From Smithella sp. SCADC (lineage in GTDB: Bacteria > Desulfobacterota > Syntrophia > Syntrophales > Smithellaceae), in NCBI GenBank assembly GCA_000747625.2, contig JQDQ01000185.1, forward strand, positions 1 to 35,752: 35,752 nucleotides of DNA. The letters are read 5' to 3'. Shown here piece by piece: positions 1 through 8,712 of this stretch (positions are counted from its first letter, which is position 1; the number at the start of each line of letters is the position of its first letter). A program made the position numbers and the translations under genes. The notes under the pieces were generated by a model that saw nothing but the letters and a program-made list of their open reading frames with translations, ran no database searches and was not told the origin of the DNA.

Positions 1-898
1 CCATCTCCTCCATCATCTCCAGATCGAAGTTGGTGCGCTGCTCGAGGCGTTGTGCCTCTACTAACTTATTTTGTTCTTTATATTCGGCAAGCGTCAAAGC
101 CAGTTCCGCCCGAATATCAGCTGTTGCTCTTCTGAGATTGTCGCGTGTGGTAACATAGTGTCTGCCGGGATAAACGGCTATTTTATTAACCGAGCTTATT
201 TTCTTGCCCCGCAGCGGATCAATGAGCGACATTGATTCAATCGTATCACCGAAAAATTCTACCCGCAAAGCCTGTTCATCTTCATAAGGAGGAAATATTT
301 CCACAATATCGCCACGGACACGGAATGTGCCTCGATGAAAATCAATATCGTTTCTTTCATACTGAATTTCGACAAGTCTTCTCAAAAGCTCATCCCGCGG
401 AAATTCCTTGCCCGCTTCCAGTTGTACTATCATCCCCAGATAGGCGTCAGGCGAGCCCAAACCGTAAATGCAGGAAACACTGGCAACGATGATAACATCA
501 CGCCGCGTCAGAAGAGAATGCGTTGCCGCGTGTCGTAGTTTGTCAATCTCTTCATTAATGGCTGAATCTTTCTCGATGTAAGTATCCGTAACCGGCAAAT
601 AAGCTTCCGGCTGGTAATAATCGTAATAGCTGACAAAATATTCCACGGCATTTTCGGGAAAGAGGCCTTTGAATTCTTCATATAACTGCGCCGCCAGAGT
701 TTTATTATGCGCGACAATAAGAGCGGGACGCTGGACGCGCTCGATGACATTGGCAATGGTGAAGGTTTTACCCGAGCCGGTCACGCCCAGAAGCACCTGA
801 TGCTCCTTGCCCTTTTCCAAACCTTTTACTAAATCTGAAATCGCCTGCGGCTGGTCCCCCGCCGGAACAAAATCAGTTATCATCGAAAGTTTTTCCAT
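1..898 (-). CDS. uvrB: Excinuclease ABC subunit B, N-terminal part (cut by window edge)
   Basis: UvrB is the damage-verifying helicase-like subunit of nucleotide excision repair; it is loaded on DNA by UvrA and recruits UvrC. About 299 codons are visible and the 3' end lies outside the window. Read on the minus strand from the ATG at 898, the protein starts [17 protein letters not shown]. It has the Walker A motif GVTGSGKT at about residues 38-45. It then has the family's beta-hairpin region, [20 protein letters not shown], which inserts between the DNA strands. The following blocks ([22 protein letters not shown]) are also typical of UvrB. The upstream side is a run of palindromic repeats, so its promoter is not obvious. 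Identification is secure from motif order. Confidence 0.97.
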   Translation of the reverse strand, partial: MEKLSMITDFVPAGDQPQAISDLVKGLEKGKEHQVLLGVTGSGKTFTIANVIERVQRPALIVAHNKTLAAQLYEEFKGLFPENAVEYFVSYYDYYQPEAYLPVTDTYIEKDSAINEEIDKLRHAATHSLLTRRDVIIVASVSCIYGLGSPDAYLGMIVQLEAGKEFPRDELLRRLVEIQYERNDIDFHRGTFRVRGDIVEIFPPYEDEQALRVEFFGDTIESMSLIDPLRGKKISSVNKIAVYPGRHYVTTRDNLRRATADIRAELALTLAEYKEQNKLVEAQRLEQRTNFDLEMMEEM

Positions 899-990
899 AA
901 TTTCTCAACTATTTGTGTCATTTCCCAACTTGACGTGTAACCTTCAGGTTATGGGGTAATCCAGTATTCGTTTCATGGATTCCCTTGTCT

Positions 991-1089
991 CATTGTCATT
1001 CGCAAGGGAATGACAATGGTGGTGTCATTGCCCGGCCTTGCCGCACAATCCAGTTTTTGTCATTGCCCAACTTGATTGGGCAATGACAA
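991..1089. repeat. Cluster of short palindromic (REP-like) repeats
   Basis: The gap between uvrB and the helicase holds two perfect hairpins. One has 11-bp arms CATTGTCATTC (991-1001) and GAATGACAATG (1008-1018). The other has 14-bp arms TTGTCATTGCCCAA (1057-1070) and TTGGGCAATGACAA (1076-1089) around a 5-nt loop. The motif TGTCATTGCCC...GGGCAAT(CCAG) recurs at 3217-3267 and 3601-3686, so this is a dispersed family. It may also act as a terminator, but no clean T-tract follows on the minus strand. Confidence 0.8.
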
Positions 1090-1098
1090 TCTTTTCTT

Positions 1099-3189
1099 TT
1101 AAAGGAATAAGACCGGTTCTCGCAAGATTGCTTCCCTCGCCTTATACGCACAGGCGGCGATTTCAGGATACGTATCCTTAAGCGAAGCAATTTGGCGTAG
1201 ATTATCCGCGGTGCGCAAAATCAGTGTTGCCATGTCACCTTCCGCGATTCCCGTGGCTTTGATTACAGAATCCCAACTGTGTCCCTGTGCCCAGTAATAA
1301 ACAGCGGCTCCGGCAGATGCGTGAAGTTTTACCACCGGAAAGCCGGCGTCTTCCAGGCGATGGATAAGCGGCCGCACGGCAAGCGCAACCTTTTTAAATG
1401 ATAATGTCAGTTTCGGCGGCAGATCCTTGATGGTCAATTTCATATCGTCATCCCGATCGTAAGCAAAAAATGCGACAACAGCAGCAAGAAGTTTTTCGTT
1501 CTCTACAGGAAAAGCATTCTCACGCAAACACTGCGCCACCAGCAGCGGATAATCCAGCCGCAGTTTGGAAGCCCAATGTCCGTCTGCGGTCAGCGCTCCG
1601 GCTTCATCCACAAAGCCTTCTTTCTGTAAAAACTTAAAGTGGCGCGAAAAATCTTTCCAAAGTGATTTTGCAGCGGAATAATCAGAGCCATGGTGCCGGA
1701 TATTTTGTTGATAAGCCGCAAACGACCTCTCGAATATTTTACGAATGTCCTCCGGTGTCTGTGATAAAAGTAGATTCAAAACCATCGCGAAATCATTTTT
1801 TAATTGGCTTAAAATGTCTTCCGGTTTTTGAAACAGCAAATACCGGATATGGTTTATATTCATAAATTTCCCGGTAATTGTCAGCATAAATCCGATATTA
1901 TCCTGCCCGCGTCTTCCCGCGCGACCGGTCATCTGGCTAAATTCCGTAGCCGAAAGCGGATTAAAATCATTCCCGTTGAATAAATCAGAGTTAAAAAGCA
2001 CGATGGTCCTTGCCGGAAAATTTACTCCCGCGGCAATGGTGGATGTGGCAAATATCACTCGCAGATGCCCACGATTCATCATTTCTTCCACGAGCATTTT
2101 CCAGGCCGGCAACTGCCCGCCGTGATGAGCAGCAAGCCCCCAGGAGCGCAACGCTTTTAGTTGCCGATGATTGGCAAGTGACGGGAAACGGTCAAGTAAT
2201 TCATAGAGAGAATCATTGAATCCCACGGAATTTTCCGGAGACGAAAGCGTTCCCCGCGCTGTGAGGGCCGCATCGCATTCCGCGCGTGATTTTAAAAAAA
2301 ATATAGCCGGCAGAAGATTAAACCGTTCAAGAATTCTGATAATACCGATGTAATCCGGCATTGGACCGCCGCGCAATTTTTTATCGTTAGTTCTTCTTAA
2401 AAAATCCGCAACCGTCGGCGAAACTTTTTTCCCTTCCAGAAAAGGATGCAAACATCCTGAAGGATGAAGAAAAAGAGGATAGAGCGGCACAGGGCGTTTT
2501 TCTTCCCTGATTACCACGCATGGTTTTTTACGGATTGTTTCCAGCCATCGCGCGATTTCCTCACCGTTGCCGATTGTCGCCGATAAAAGCAGCAGATTAA
2601 TCCGCGCCGGAAGGTAAATCATTATTTCTTCCCAGACAACGCCTCGATCGGCATCGCCCAGGAAATGCGCCTCATCCAGAATTACCAGATCGCATTTCAA
2701 GTCCAGCCCCTGATGCATGGCGTCATAGAGCTGATTGCGCAGTATTTCCGTGGTGCCGACAATAATCGGCGCTTCGGTATTTTCCTTGGTGTCGCCGGTG
2801 ATGATACCTACGTTTTCGGGATCGAAATGCAGGCCGAACTCCACCCACTTGGAATTGGAAAGAGCTTTCAGGGGCGAGGCGTACCAGGCATGTCCACCCT
2901 TCTCCAGCACGGATAATATCGCCTCCCGCGCGATCCATGTTTTTCCGGAACCTGTCGGCGCAATTACCAGACAATCGGTTTTTTTGATCGCATCCAATGC
3001 TTTAATTTGGAAATCATCGGGAACAAAGGGGGCTTGCTGCGGCTTTCCTATTTTGGCCAGAATATTTTTAAGAGAAGATGCTATTTCCGGTTTGTAATAA
3101 GAGACCTTCTCTTTGCTTTTTAATTTTCCCCGGGCGAAAGAACGCTTGAGCTGGAAGGGCTTTTTTCTTTTTTCAATTTTTTCTTGCAT
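1099..3189 (-). CDS. Ski2/Mtr4-like superfamily II DEAD/DEAH-box helicase
   Basis: This is an ATP-dependent nucleic-acid helicase of about 696 residues. Visible motifs in order are motif I PTGSGKT (about 78-84), motif II DEAH in LVILDEAHFLGD (about 172-175), motif III SATIGN, motif V in TSTIAAGVNFPARTIVL and motif VI in QMTGRAGRRGQD. The motif VI form and the long C-terminal extension point to the Ski2-like/Lhr-like branch rather than RecQ or UvrD. A 13-codon longer reading from a TTG at 3228 is possible, but that codon lies inside a dispersed palindromic repeat, so I chose the ATG at 3189 (MQEKIEKRKKPF). Substrate and role are not readable from sequence; RNA processing or DNA repair are both possible. 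Confidence 0.88.
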   Translation of the reverse strand: MQEKIEKRKKPFQLKRSFARGKLKSKEKVSYYKPEIASSLKNILAKIGKPQQAPFVPDDFQIKALDAIKKTDCLVIAPTGSGKTWIAREAILSVLEKGGHAWYASPLKALSNSKWVEFGLHFDPENVGIITGDTKENTEAPIIVGTTEILRNQLYDAMHQGLDLKCDLVILDEAHFLGDADRGVVWEEIMIYLPARINLLLLSATIGNGEEIARWLETIRKKPCVVIREEKRPVPLYPLFLHPSGCLHPFLEGKKVSPTVADFLRRTNDKKLRGGPMPDYIGIIRILERFNLLPAIFFLKSRAECDAALTARGTLSSPENSVGFNDSLYELLDRFPSLANHRQLKALRSWGLAAHHGGQLPAWKMLVEEMMNRGHLRVIFATSTIAAGVNFPARTIVLFNSDLFNGNDFNPLSATEFSQMTGRAGRRGQDNIGFMLTITGKFMNINHIRYLLFQKPEDILSQLKNDFAMVLNLLLSQTPEDIRKIFERSFAAYQQNIRHHGSDYSAAKSLWKDFSRHFKFLQKEGFVDEAGALTADGHWASKLRLDYPLLVAQCLRENAFPVENEKLLAAVVAFFAYDRDDDMKLTIKDLPPKLTLSFKKVALAVRPLIHRLEDAGFPVVKLHASAGAAVYYWAQGHSWDSVIKATGIAEGDMATLILRTADNLRQIASLKDTYPEIAACAYKAREAILREPVLFL

Positions 3190-3216
3190 TGACCGGATAA
3201 TCCAGTTTTCTCTTGT

Positions 3217-3267
3217 GTCATTGTCCAACTCTGTGCCGAGCGCATGCCGGGTGATTGGACAATCCAG
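3217..3267 (+). repeat. 51-bp repeat, left inverted copy flanking the GIY-YIG gene
   Basis: It begins GTCATTGTCC and ends GGACAATCCAG. It matches, in opposite orientation, 3636-3686. Both share the interior CTCTGTGCC and ATGCCGGGTGA. The terminal stem differs between copies: TTGTCC pairs with GGACAA here, and GCCC pairs with GGGC in the other copy. The pair brackets the GIY-YIG gene. Confidence 0.7.
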
Positions 3268-3275
3268 TTAATAAA

Positions 3276-3590
3276 TTATTTTTTATCGCCTTGCAAAACA
3301 AATTTTTTTGCAAGGTCAGACCACTCAGGATTTACTTTCTCTATAAGCTCCATCTTCCATTTTCTAGACCACCGCTTTAACTGTTTCTCTCTTTGCAAAG
3401 CCGCATTAACATCATTTACAGATTCATAATAGACAAGATGATGGACTTTATATCTCTTAGTAAAACCATCAACGAGATTATTTTTATGTTCGTAAAGGCG
3501 TCTCTCCCAATCATTCGTGACGCCTATATATAAAGTGCCGTTTCGTTTACTTGCCAACACATAAACATAATATGTTTTAGTATTAGTCAT
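3276..3590 (-). CDS. GIY-YIG nuclease domain protein (UPF0213/COG2827 type)
   Basis: This is a small single-domain protein of 104 residues. The GIY-YIG core appears as YYVYVLASKRNGTLYIGVT (residues 7-25), where YVY and YIG stand for GIY and YIG. It is followed by the conserved arginine stretch DWERRLYEHK and by YESVNDVNAALQREKQLKRW, with the family's conserved glutamate and the REKQLKRW signature. GIY-YIG domains cut DNA in UvrC, homing endonucleases and restriction enzymes, but the role of this short solitary group is unknown. The gene sits alone between inverted copies of a 51-bp repeat, which suggests a mobile or repeat-associated unit. The start ATG at 3590 abuts the right-hand repeat cluster. 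Confidence 0.9.
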   Translation of the reverse strand: MTNTKTYYVYVLASKRNGTLYIGVTNDWERRLYEHKNNLVDGFTKRYKVHHLVYYESVNDVNAALQREKQLKRWSRKWKMELIEKVNPEWSDLAKKFVLQGDKK

Positions 3591-3596
3591 AAATTC

Positions 3597-3686
3597 TGGA
3601 TTGCCCGGTCAAGCCGGGCAATGACACAAGGAGGGCGGGATTGCCCTTTCACCCGGCATTCGCCAGGCACAGAGCCGGGCAATGAC
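3597..3686 (-). repeat. Palindromic repeat cluster with right inverted 51-bp copy
   Basis: A short hairpin, TTGCCCGG / CCGGGCAA (3601-3608, 3614-3621), lies next to the minus-oriented copy (3636-3686) of the 51-bp repeat found at 3217-3267. The two 51-bp copies form long, imperfect terminal inverted repeats around the GIY-YIG gene. Confidence 0.7.
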
Positions 3687-3736
3687 ATTTTTTAAAGAAA
3701 TAGGACAGTGTCGCGTAAAAATGGAAAACTAAAATA

Positions 3737-5068
3737 TTAGGTTTCCATTTCGATGATCAAATACTTCTTCTTCCCTTTCCTCACGCGCAATTCGTTACTA
3801 CCGCCAAAATCGGCAGTAGTAATTTTCTCGTCAATGGATTTTACCTGCTTCTCCGCGACGTAAATGCCGCCCTGTTCAATGAGGCGCTTTGTTTCGGATA
3901 TGGATGAGGTCAATCCCGCTTTGGCGCAGGTCGCACAAATCTGGACACCTGCTGTCAAATCCGTGCGGGAAATTTTATAGCGGGGAATGGCTGACATTAC
4001 ACTCCCGGATCCATTAACTTGAAGAAGGGGCATTGTAAGAGATGCCGTACCATGCGTACCTCGTGGAATAACGCTGGAAGGGAACATACCGGCATCCACC
4101 GGACGGGAATGAAAAGCTTCCATTGAAGCACGCCAGGCATCTTCGGCTGCTTTTGTTCCGTGTGTGATTCGTGTTGCCTCAAAAGCCAGCACCGCTTTGG
4201 CCATGTTCAGTTGAGCATCGGATATTTTTTTCACAACACCTATTTCTTCAAGCGGCAGATAGGTGAAGAGTTTGAGAAATCTTTCCAGATCGGCATCGTC
4301 ACAATTGACCCAGTACTGATAATATTCGTAAGGGCTGGTCAACGTGCCGTCCAGCCAGACTGTTCCTTTTTCAGTTTTCCCCATCTTTTGGCCGAGGGAC
4401 GTCGTAATCAGCGGAAAGGTCACGGCATGAGCGTCTTTGGCAGCTATCTTGCGGATAAGTTCGGTGCCGGCCAGCATATTGCCCCATTGGTCGTTGCCGC
4501 CCATTTGTAGCGCACAGCCGTAATTCTGGAACAGATAAAGGAAATCATAACCCTGAAGAACCATGTAATTAAATTCGATGAAATTCAGGCCTTTTTCCAT
4601 TCTGATTTTATAGCTTTCCGCCGCCAGCATTTTGTTCACGCTGAAATGGCGGCCGATATCTCTTAAAAAATCGATGTAGTTTAATTTTGTCAGCCAGTCG
4701 GCGTTGTTCAAAAGAAGCGCCTTGCCGCCGGAAAAATCAATATATTGGGAAAGCTGTTGTTTAAGACAATCCGCGTTGTAGTCTATCTGCTCACGGGTTA
4801 GAACCTGACGCATTTCCGTTTTACCGCTGGGGTCGCCAATTAAACCTGTGCCGCCGCCGACCAGCGCAATTGGTTTATGTCCGCTTTTCTGCATATGTGC
4901 CAAAGACATAATCGGCACAAGAGAGCCGATATGCAAACTGGTTGCCGTGGGATCGAAACCTATATAGCAGGTAACAGGCCCTTGGGCGAAAAGTTTTTTG
5001 ATCAAAGCTTCATCGGTTACCTGTTCGATGAAACCTCTTTCCTTTAGTATTTCGTATGCGCTCTTCAT
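3737..5068 (-). CDS. tyrS: Tyrosyl-tRNA synthetase
   Basis: This enzyme charges tRNA-Tyr with tyrosine in the cytoplasm. It is a class I synthetase: the HIGH-type signature is HIGS in PTATSLHIGSLVP (about 46-49), and the KMSKS-type loop is KMGKTEKG (about 228-235). The tyrosine-site motifs GGNDQWGNM and YDFLYLF are in place. The C-terminal 65 residues look like an S4 RNA-binding domain (TKRLIEQGGIYV, then LRVRKGKKKYLI). At 443 residues it is slightly longer than the usual 400-425. The extra length seems to lie in the linker before S4, around SSVIPRGTHGTASL. It follows the ymdB-like gene by 13 bp, so the two are probably cotranscribed with rny. Confidence 0.96.
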   Translation of the reverse strand: MKSAYEILKERGFIEQVTDEALIKKLFAQGPVTCYIGFDPTATSLHIGSLVPIMSLAHMQKSGHKPIALVGGGTGLIGDPSGKTEMRQVLTREQIDYNADCLKQQLSQYIDFSGGKALLLNNADWLTKLNYIDFLRDIGRHFSVNKMLAAESYKIRMEKGLNFIEFNYMVLQGYDFLYLFQNYGCALQMGGNDQWGNMLAGTELIRKIAAKDAHAVTFPLITTSLGQKMGKTEKGTVWLDGTLTSPYEYYQYWVNCDDADLERFLKLFTYLPLEEIGVVKKISDAQLNMAKAVLAFEATRITHGTKAAEDAWRASMEAFHSRPVDAGMFPSSVIPRGTHGTASLTMPLLQVNGSGSVMSAIPRYKISRTDLTAGVQICATCAKAGLTSSISETKRLIEQGGIYVAEKQVKSIDEKITTADFGGSNELRVRKGKKKYLIIEMET

Positions 5069-5081
5069 AAAATCATGCCGT

Positions 5082-5870
5082 CTATGAATCTTTCAGCTTA
5101 ACGCTGATTCTATTAATAGATATCGCTTTGCCACTGACCTCATCAATGTCCAAAACTACTCCCTGCATTCTGATATCGTCTTTCGCCAAATCAAATTTGT
5201 TAGGCATCTGAGTTAAAAATCTCTCGATAACGATTTCTTTTTTGATGCCGATAACAGAATCAAAAGGCCCCGTCATTCCCGCATCACTGATATATGCTGT
5301 ACCCTGCGGCAGAATTTCTTCATCAGCCGTCTGTACGTGAGTATGAGTGCCTAAAACGGCGGACACTTCACCATCGAGATACCAGCCCAAAGCTTTCTTC
5401 TCGGAAGTCGCTTCCGCGTGCATATCCACGATAATAACTTTTGTTTTTTCTCTCAATTCGGCGACTTTGTTTTTAGCCGTAACAAAAGGGCAATCAATCG
5501 GCTGCATGAAAATTCTTCCGGCCAGATTAAGAACGCCCACGTATTCTCCGGTTTTCAGAGGTATCAGGACAGATCCCGCGCCCGGAGCCGTGGAAGGATA
5601 ATTGGCCGGCCGCAAAAGCCTTTCAAAATCTCCGATAAATTCCAGAACTTCTCTCTTATTCCAGATATGATTGCCGGAAGTAAGCACATCAATATTACAT
5701 TTAAAAAGTTCTTCCACATTTTTTTTGGTTACGCCGAATCCGGCAGCAGCATTTTCACAATTGGCAATGACAAAGTCTATTTTTTTCCTGGAAATCAAGT
5801 CAGGCAGAAGTTCCCTTACAGCCATCCGCCCCGGACTTCCGATTATATCGCCAATAAAAAATATTTTCAT
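5082..5870 (-). CDS. ymdB: YmdB-type (TIGR00282) metallophosphoesterase
   Basis: This 262-residue protein is of the calcineurin-like phosphoesterase fold. The YmdB family hydrolyses 2',3'-cyclic nucleotides and is typically encoded next to RNase Y, as here. Metal-ligand motifs are visible in order: FIGDIIGSPGR at the N-terminus, ANCENAAAGFG, TSGNHIWNK, VDMHAEATSEK and LGTHTHVQTADE near the C-terminus. The length is normal for the family. It lies 157 bp after rny and 13 bp before tyrS on the same strand. The 2',3'-cAMP phosphodiesterase function is inferred from the family. Confidence 0.93.
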   Translation of the reverse strand: MKIFFIGDIIGSPGRMAVRELLPDLISRKKIDFVIANCENAAAGFGVTKKNVEELFKCNIDVLTSGNHIWNKREVLEFIGDFERLLRPANYPSTAPGAGSVLIPLKTGEYVGVLNLAGRIFMQPIDCPFVTAKNKVAELREKTKVIIVDMHAEATSEKKALGWYLDGEVSAVLGTHTHVQTADEEILPQGTAYISDAGMTGPFDSVIGIKKEIVIERFLTQMPNKFDLAKDDIRMQGVVLDIDEVSGKAISINRISVKLKDS

Positions 5871-5976
5871 TTATGTTTTTCCTTTTACCGTCGCGCACAG
5901 AATTTATACCCTTTCTTATGATTAAAGTCCAGCCGCTTGTGACGTGGATAGGATTAAAGGGCGTTCAGAATATGAA

Positions 5977-6024
5977 TACCCCGCGGCTTATTCCATAGGA
6001 ACTTCCTGAAATTGCCGCGGGGTA
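5977..6024. other. Strong hairpin downstream of rny
   Basis: The 11-bp perfect arms TACCCCGCGGC (5977-5987) and GCCGCGGGGTA (6014-6024) enclose a 26-nt loop that itself contains the smaller palindrome AGGAACTTCCT. It begins 4 bp after the rny stop codon. No U-tract follows on the minus strand, so it may protect the mRNA end or be a processing site rather than act as a classical terminator. Confidence 0.6.
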
Positions 6025-6027
6025 GTT

Positions 6028-7593
6028 TTATTTCGCAAAATCGGAAACCCGTGTTTCCCTGATTACGGTCACTTTGATCTGCCCGGGATAAGTAAGCTCA
6101 GTTTCAATTTTCTTGATTATATCCTTGCACAGCATCGTGGCGTCATTCTCGGATATTTTTTCATTTTCTACAAGAATGCGTATTTCACGGCCTGCCTGAA
6201 TGGCAAAACACTTCTCAACTCCATTAAAGGAATTGGCGATTTTTTCCAGCCCTTCCAGACGTTTGACGTATGTTTCCAGCATCTCGCGGCGCGCACCGGG
6301 TCTTGCGGCAGAAAGCGTATCCGCCGCCTGAACCAGAACACCAAGCAGTGTATTGTTACGTCCGTCATCATGGTGAGTAGCAATCGCCTGAACAATGCGG
6401 GGATTCTCCCCGAAGCGCTTGGCATAATCCGCGCCAATGGCCGCGTGTGTTCCTTCTATTTTGTGGTCGACTGCCTTGCCGATATCATGCAATAATCCGG
6501 CACGCTTGGCTTCTTTAACATTCACCTTTAATTCCGACGCCATAATACCGGTGAGATAAGCAACATCCATAGAGTGCTGCAAAACATTTTGCGAATAACT
6601 GGTGCGGTATTTAAGGGAACCCAGCAAAGTGATTATCTCGGGATGGATATCATGAACGCCAACATCAAACGACGCTTTTTCTCCGGTTTCCCTGATAATT
6701 TGGTCAACCTCTACTCTTACCTTTTTAACAATTTCTTCAATACGGCCGGGGTGAATCCTGCCATCCTGAATCAATCTCTCCAGTGAAATCCTGGCGACTT
6801 CCCTTCTGATGGGATCAAAACTGGAGAGAACAACAGCTTCCGGAGTATCATCAATAATTAAGTCTATTCCTGTTGCCGCTTCAATTGCCCGGATATTCCT
6901 GCCTTCACGGCCAATAATGCGTCCTTTCATTTCTTCGCTGGGCAGATTAACTGCCGAAACAGTTTTTTCCGCCACGACATCTCCGGCGTACCTCTGAATC
7001 GCATAAGCAACAATTTCCTGTGACTTTCTATCGGCGGTTAATTTTGCTTCGTCTTCAATTTTACGGACAATGGCCGCGGCCTCTTGTTTGGCATCCGCTT
7101 CCATAGACTGAATTAATATTTTTTTTGCTTCTTCCGAAGACATTCCCGCTATTTTTTCTAGTTTCTCGTTCTGCTCATCAAGAGCGGCATCTAGCTTGCG
7201 GCGTTTTTCTTCGATAACCGATTCTTTGTTGGTTATTGATTTTTCACGTCCTTCAACGGATGATTCTTTTTGAGCCATAACATCTGCTTTTTTATCCAGA
7301 TTTTCTTCTTTGGCACTAATGCGTTTCTCTCTCCCGTCAAAATCACTTCTTCTCTCTTTCGCTTCACTATCAAATTCGGCCTTCATCTTCAGAAGGTTTT
7401 CCTTTGCTTGAAGGATTGCTTCTTTCTTAATGGTTTCCGCCTCTTTCTTGGCTTCTTCGGCGATACGCACCATTAATTTCTTCGATGACTTGATTTCTTT
7501 GGCTGCAAGAACCTGTTTCAAAATAAAGCCGATAATAATACCTGAAACAACTGCAACAACCAAAACAACTACTGATACACCGGCCCAAAACAT
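6028..7593 (-). CDS. rny: Ribonuclease Y
   Basis: This membrane-anchored endoribonuclease starts mRNA decay in many bacteria that lack or supplement RNase E. The 521 residues match the family length. Domains in order are one N-terminal transmembrane helix (about 4-27, rich in V/I/G), a long charged coiled coil (about 30-190, many [11 protein letters not shown]-type repeats), a KH RNA-binding domain ([15 protein letters not shown], about 210-270) and an HD domain with the catalytic pair in [12 protein letters not shown]. The ribosome-binding site AAGGAGG, seven bases before the ATG, is very strong. It is downstream of 6S RNA and upstream of ymdB; the rny-ymdB pairing is a widespread association. 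Confidence 0.97.
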   Translation of the reverse strand: MFWAGVSVVVLVVAVVSGIIIGFILKQVLAAKEIKSSKKLMVRIAEEAKKEAETIKKEAILQAKENLLKMKAEFDSEAKERRSDFDGREKRISAKEENLDKKADVMAQKESSVEGREKSITNKESVIEEKRRKLDAALDEQNEKLEKIAGMSSEEAKKILIQSMEADAKQEAAAIVRKIEDEAKLTADRKSQEIVAYAIQRYAGDVVAEKTVSAVNLPSEEMKGRIIGREGRNIRAIEAATGIDLIIDDTPEAVVLSSFDPIRREVARISLERLIQDGRIHPGRIEEIVKKVRVEVDQIIRETGEKASFDVGVHDIHPEIITLLGSLKYRTSYSQNVLQHSMDVAYLTGIMASELKVNVKEAKRAGLLHDIGKAVDHKIEGTHAAIGADYAKRFGENPRIVQAIATHHDDGRNNTLLGVLVQAADTLSAARPGARREMLETYVKRLEGLEKIANSFNGVEKCFAIQAGREIRILVENEKISENDATMLCKDIIKKIETELTYPGQIKVTVIRETRVSDFAK

Positions 7594-7753
7594 ATAATTT
7601 TACCTCCTTCTTGCTCCTTAGGAAAATCCATTTCCCAACCTGAAAACTTATGCCGTTAATACAGAAGGACATCTCTCCGTTGGAGCTATATTTAAACCTC
7701 ACGACGGCATCCTTATGTCAGGACGCTTAGCCGCAAGAATTTGTAATGAGACA

Positions 7754-7785
7754 CAAGTTTCAGAAACGTAGTGCACTGAAACTTG
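7754..7785. other. Perfect hairpin in the rny leader
   Basis: The 10-bp perfect inverted repeat CAAGTTTCAG (7754-7763) / CTGAAACTTG (7776-7785) has a 12-nt loop. It lies in the 290-bp stretch between the 6S RNA and rny, about 160 bp before the rny start. That stretch has no gene. No T-tract follows, so it could be a leader structure, a processing site or an operator. Confidence 0.5.
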
Positions 7786-7883
7786 ATAGTCGAATTATCC
7801 AGCATAGCTGAATACGTTCATCTGATTATTTTTTATTTTTTAAAGGCGGGAAAGGTTTATGACTAAAACGGGAGACATAAAAA

Positions 7884-8072
7884 CCCCCGCATATGCCGTG
7901 TTAATCGCCATTTTGAACCTTCTTACAAAGTGGGCACCTGTATTGGTTGTTTCAGGCTTTCTGCTTGCCGGCAAACGGCAAAAAAACAGCTATGCACACC
8001 GCAATCAAGGAAAGGTCCCAATGTCAAAAATGTTGGCTCAAAGACAAATATTAATCACGTACATCGCAGGGG
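7884..8072 (-). ncRNA. ssrS: 6S RNA
   Basis: 6S RNA binds the sigma70 RNA polymerase holoenzyme, mimicking an open promoter. The evidence is position and structure. It lies directly downstream of zapA, the classic location. On the minus strand it starts CCCCTGCGATGTACGTG (near 8072) and ends CACGGCATATGCGGGGG (near 7884); these pair, with a few wobbles, into the closing stem. Inside are GAGCCAACATTTTTGAC and ACTTTGTAAGAAGGTTCAAA, which resemble the conserved 6S arms. The length of about 190 nt is typical. TTTTTA after the last stem may contribute to 3' end formation. The exact ends are uncertain by several bases. A covariance-model search was not possible here. Confidence 0.85.
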
Positions 8073-8086
8073 CGAACAAAAACTTG

Positions 8087-8365
8087 CTAATTTGCTTCAT
8101 CAATCAGTTGAATTAATTTTTCGGCTCTGCGTTCTATCTGATCGCAGAGATCCTTGTTAACTCCTTTTAATATTAACAACTCTTCTGAAATGTTTAAGGC
8201 CGCCAAGATGGCAACGTTTAAGGTTTTGATACCATTACCGGATCGCAAAACCTCCTCCATTTTTTCATTTACAAATTGGACAACGTTGGCCACTTCTTCA
8301 TCTTCTGAATCGCTTAAAACAGAAAGTTCCCGCCCCAATACCGTTATTTTGTGACTATTTTTCAA
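8087..8365 (-). CDS. zapA: Cell division protein ZapA
   Basis: ZapA is a small cytoplasmic protein that crosslinks FtsZ filaments at the Z ring. The 92-residue product has the ZapA layout. The N-terminal beta region (KITVLGRELSVLSDSEDEE) is followed by VVQFVNEKMEEV, the short helix LNVAILAALNISEELL, and a C-terminal coiled coil. It is preceded 18 bp upstream by a small coiled-coil gene and followed within about 15 bp by the 6S RNA gene, matching the conserved zapA-6S linkage. Confidence 0.93.
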   Translation of the reverse strand: MKNSHKITVLGRELSVLSDSEDEEVANVVQFVNEKMEEVLRSGNGIKTLNVAILAALNISEELLILKGVNKDLCDQIERRAEKLIQLIDEAN

Positions 8366-8383
8366 AACACACGCCCTGGAAGC

Positions 8384-8614
8384 TTATTTTACTGAATCTA
8401 TATCTGCGATTAATTCAAGCAGTGAATCTACCTTTGCGCGTACGCTGTTCCTTTCTTCATCTAATACCTTTAATTTATTTTTTACCCCTTCTAATTCCGC
8501 CTCTTTATTTTTTAATGTTTCCTCCAATATATGAATTTGTTTTTTTAAAGAAACCTTCTCATTAACAATAACTTTAATCTTGTCCTCTAATTTTTTAAAT
8601 TTTTCCAATTCCAC
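8384..8614 (-). CDS. Small coiled-coil protein, ZapB-like
   Basis: This 76-residue, nearly wholly helical protein is rich in K, E and L heptads (KFKKLEDKIKVIVNEKVSLK, then further coiled coil). It starts with GTG at 8614, with an AAAGGGTG-like ribosome-binding site upstream. Length, coiled-coil nature and position directly before zapA suggest a ZapB-like division factor that would bind ZapA. Short coiled coils are hard to assign by sequence alone, so function is inferred mainly from context. Confidence 0.75.
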   Translation of the reverse strand: MELEKFKKLEDKIKVIVNEKVSLKKQIHILEETLKNKEAELEGVKNKLKVLDEERNSVRAKVDSLLELIADIDSVK

Positions 8615-8674
8615 TGTAATTATTCACCCTTTCTTTAAAAGAAAATAAGTTTTTGAAAATATTTTTTTGTTTTA

Positions 8675-8703
8675 ATTTATGCTAATTTATGACCCAATGT
8701 CAA
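8675..8703 (-). promoter_or_regulatory. Likely sigma70 promoter for zapB-like/zapA
   Basis: On the minus strand TTGACA (8703-8698) is followed after 17 bp by ATAAAT, or after 18-19 bp by a TAAATT-like box. It is about 60 bp before the GTG start of the coiled-coil gene and just beyond the dusB stop. Confidence 0.5.
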
Positions 8704-8712
8704 GGTATTATT

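Noticed and set aside
3190-3228. 13-codon longer N-terminus of the helicase from a TTG
   Set aside because: The extra codons lie within the dispersed 51-bp repeat, so they are unlikely to be genuine coding sequence.
901-3736. CRISPR array from the many short repeats around the helicase and GIY-YIG genes
   Set aside because: The repeats are palindromic, in both orientations, unevenly spaced and not separated by uniform spacers; no cas genes are present.
7859-8116. Plus-strand open frame of 85 codons between rny and zapA
   Set aside because: It lies across the 6S RNA gene on the opposite strand, has no ribosome-binding site and no recognisable protein features.
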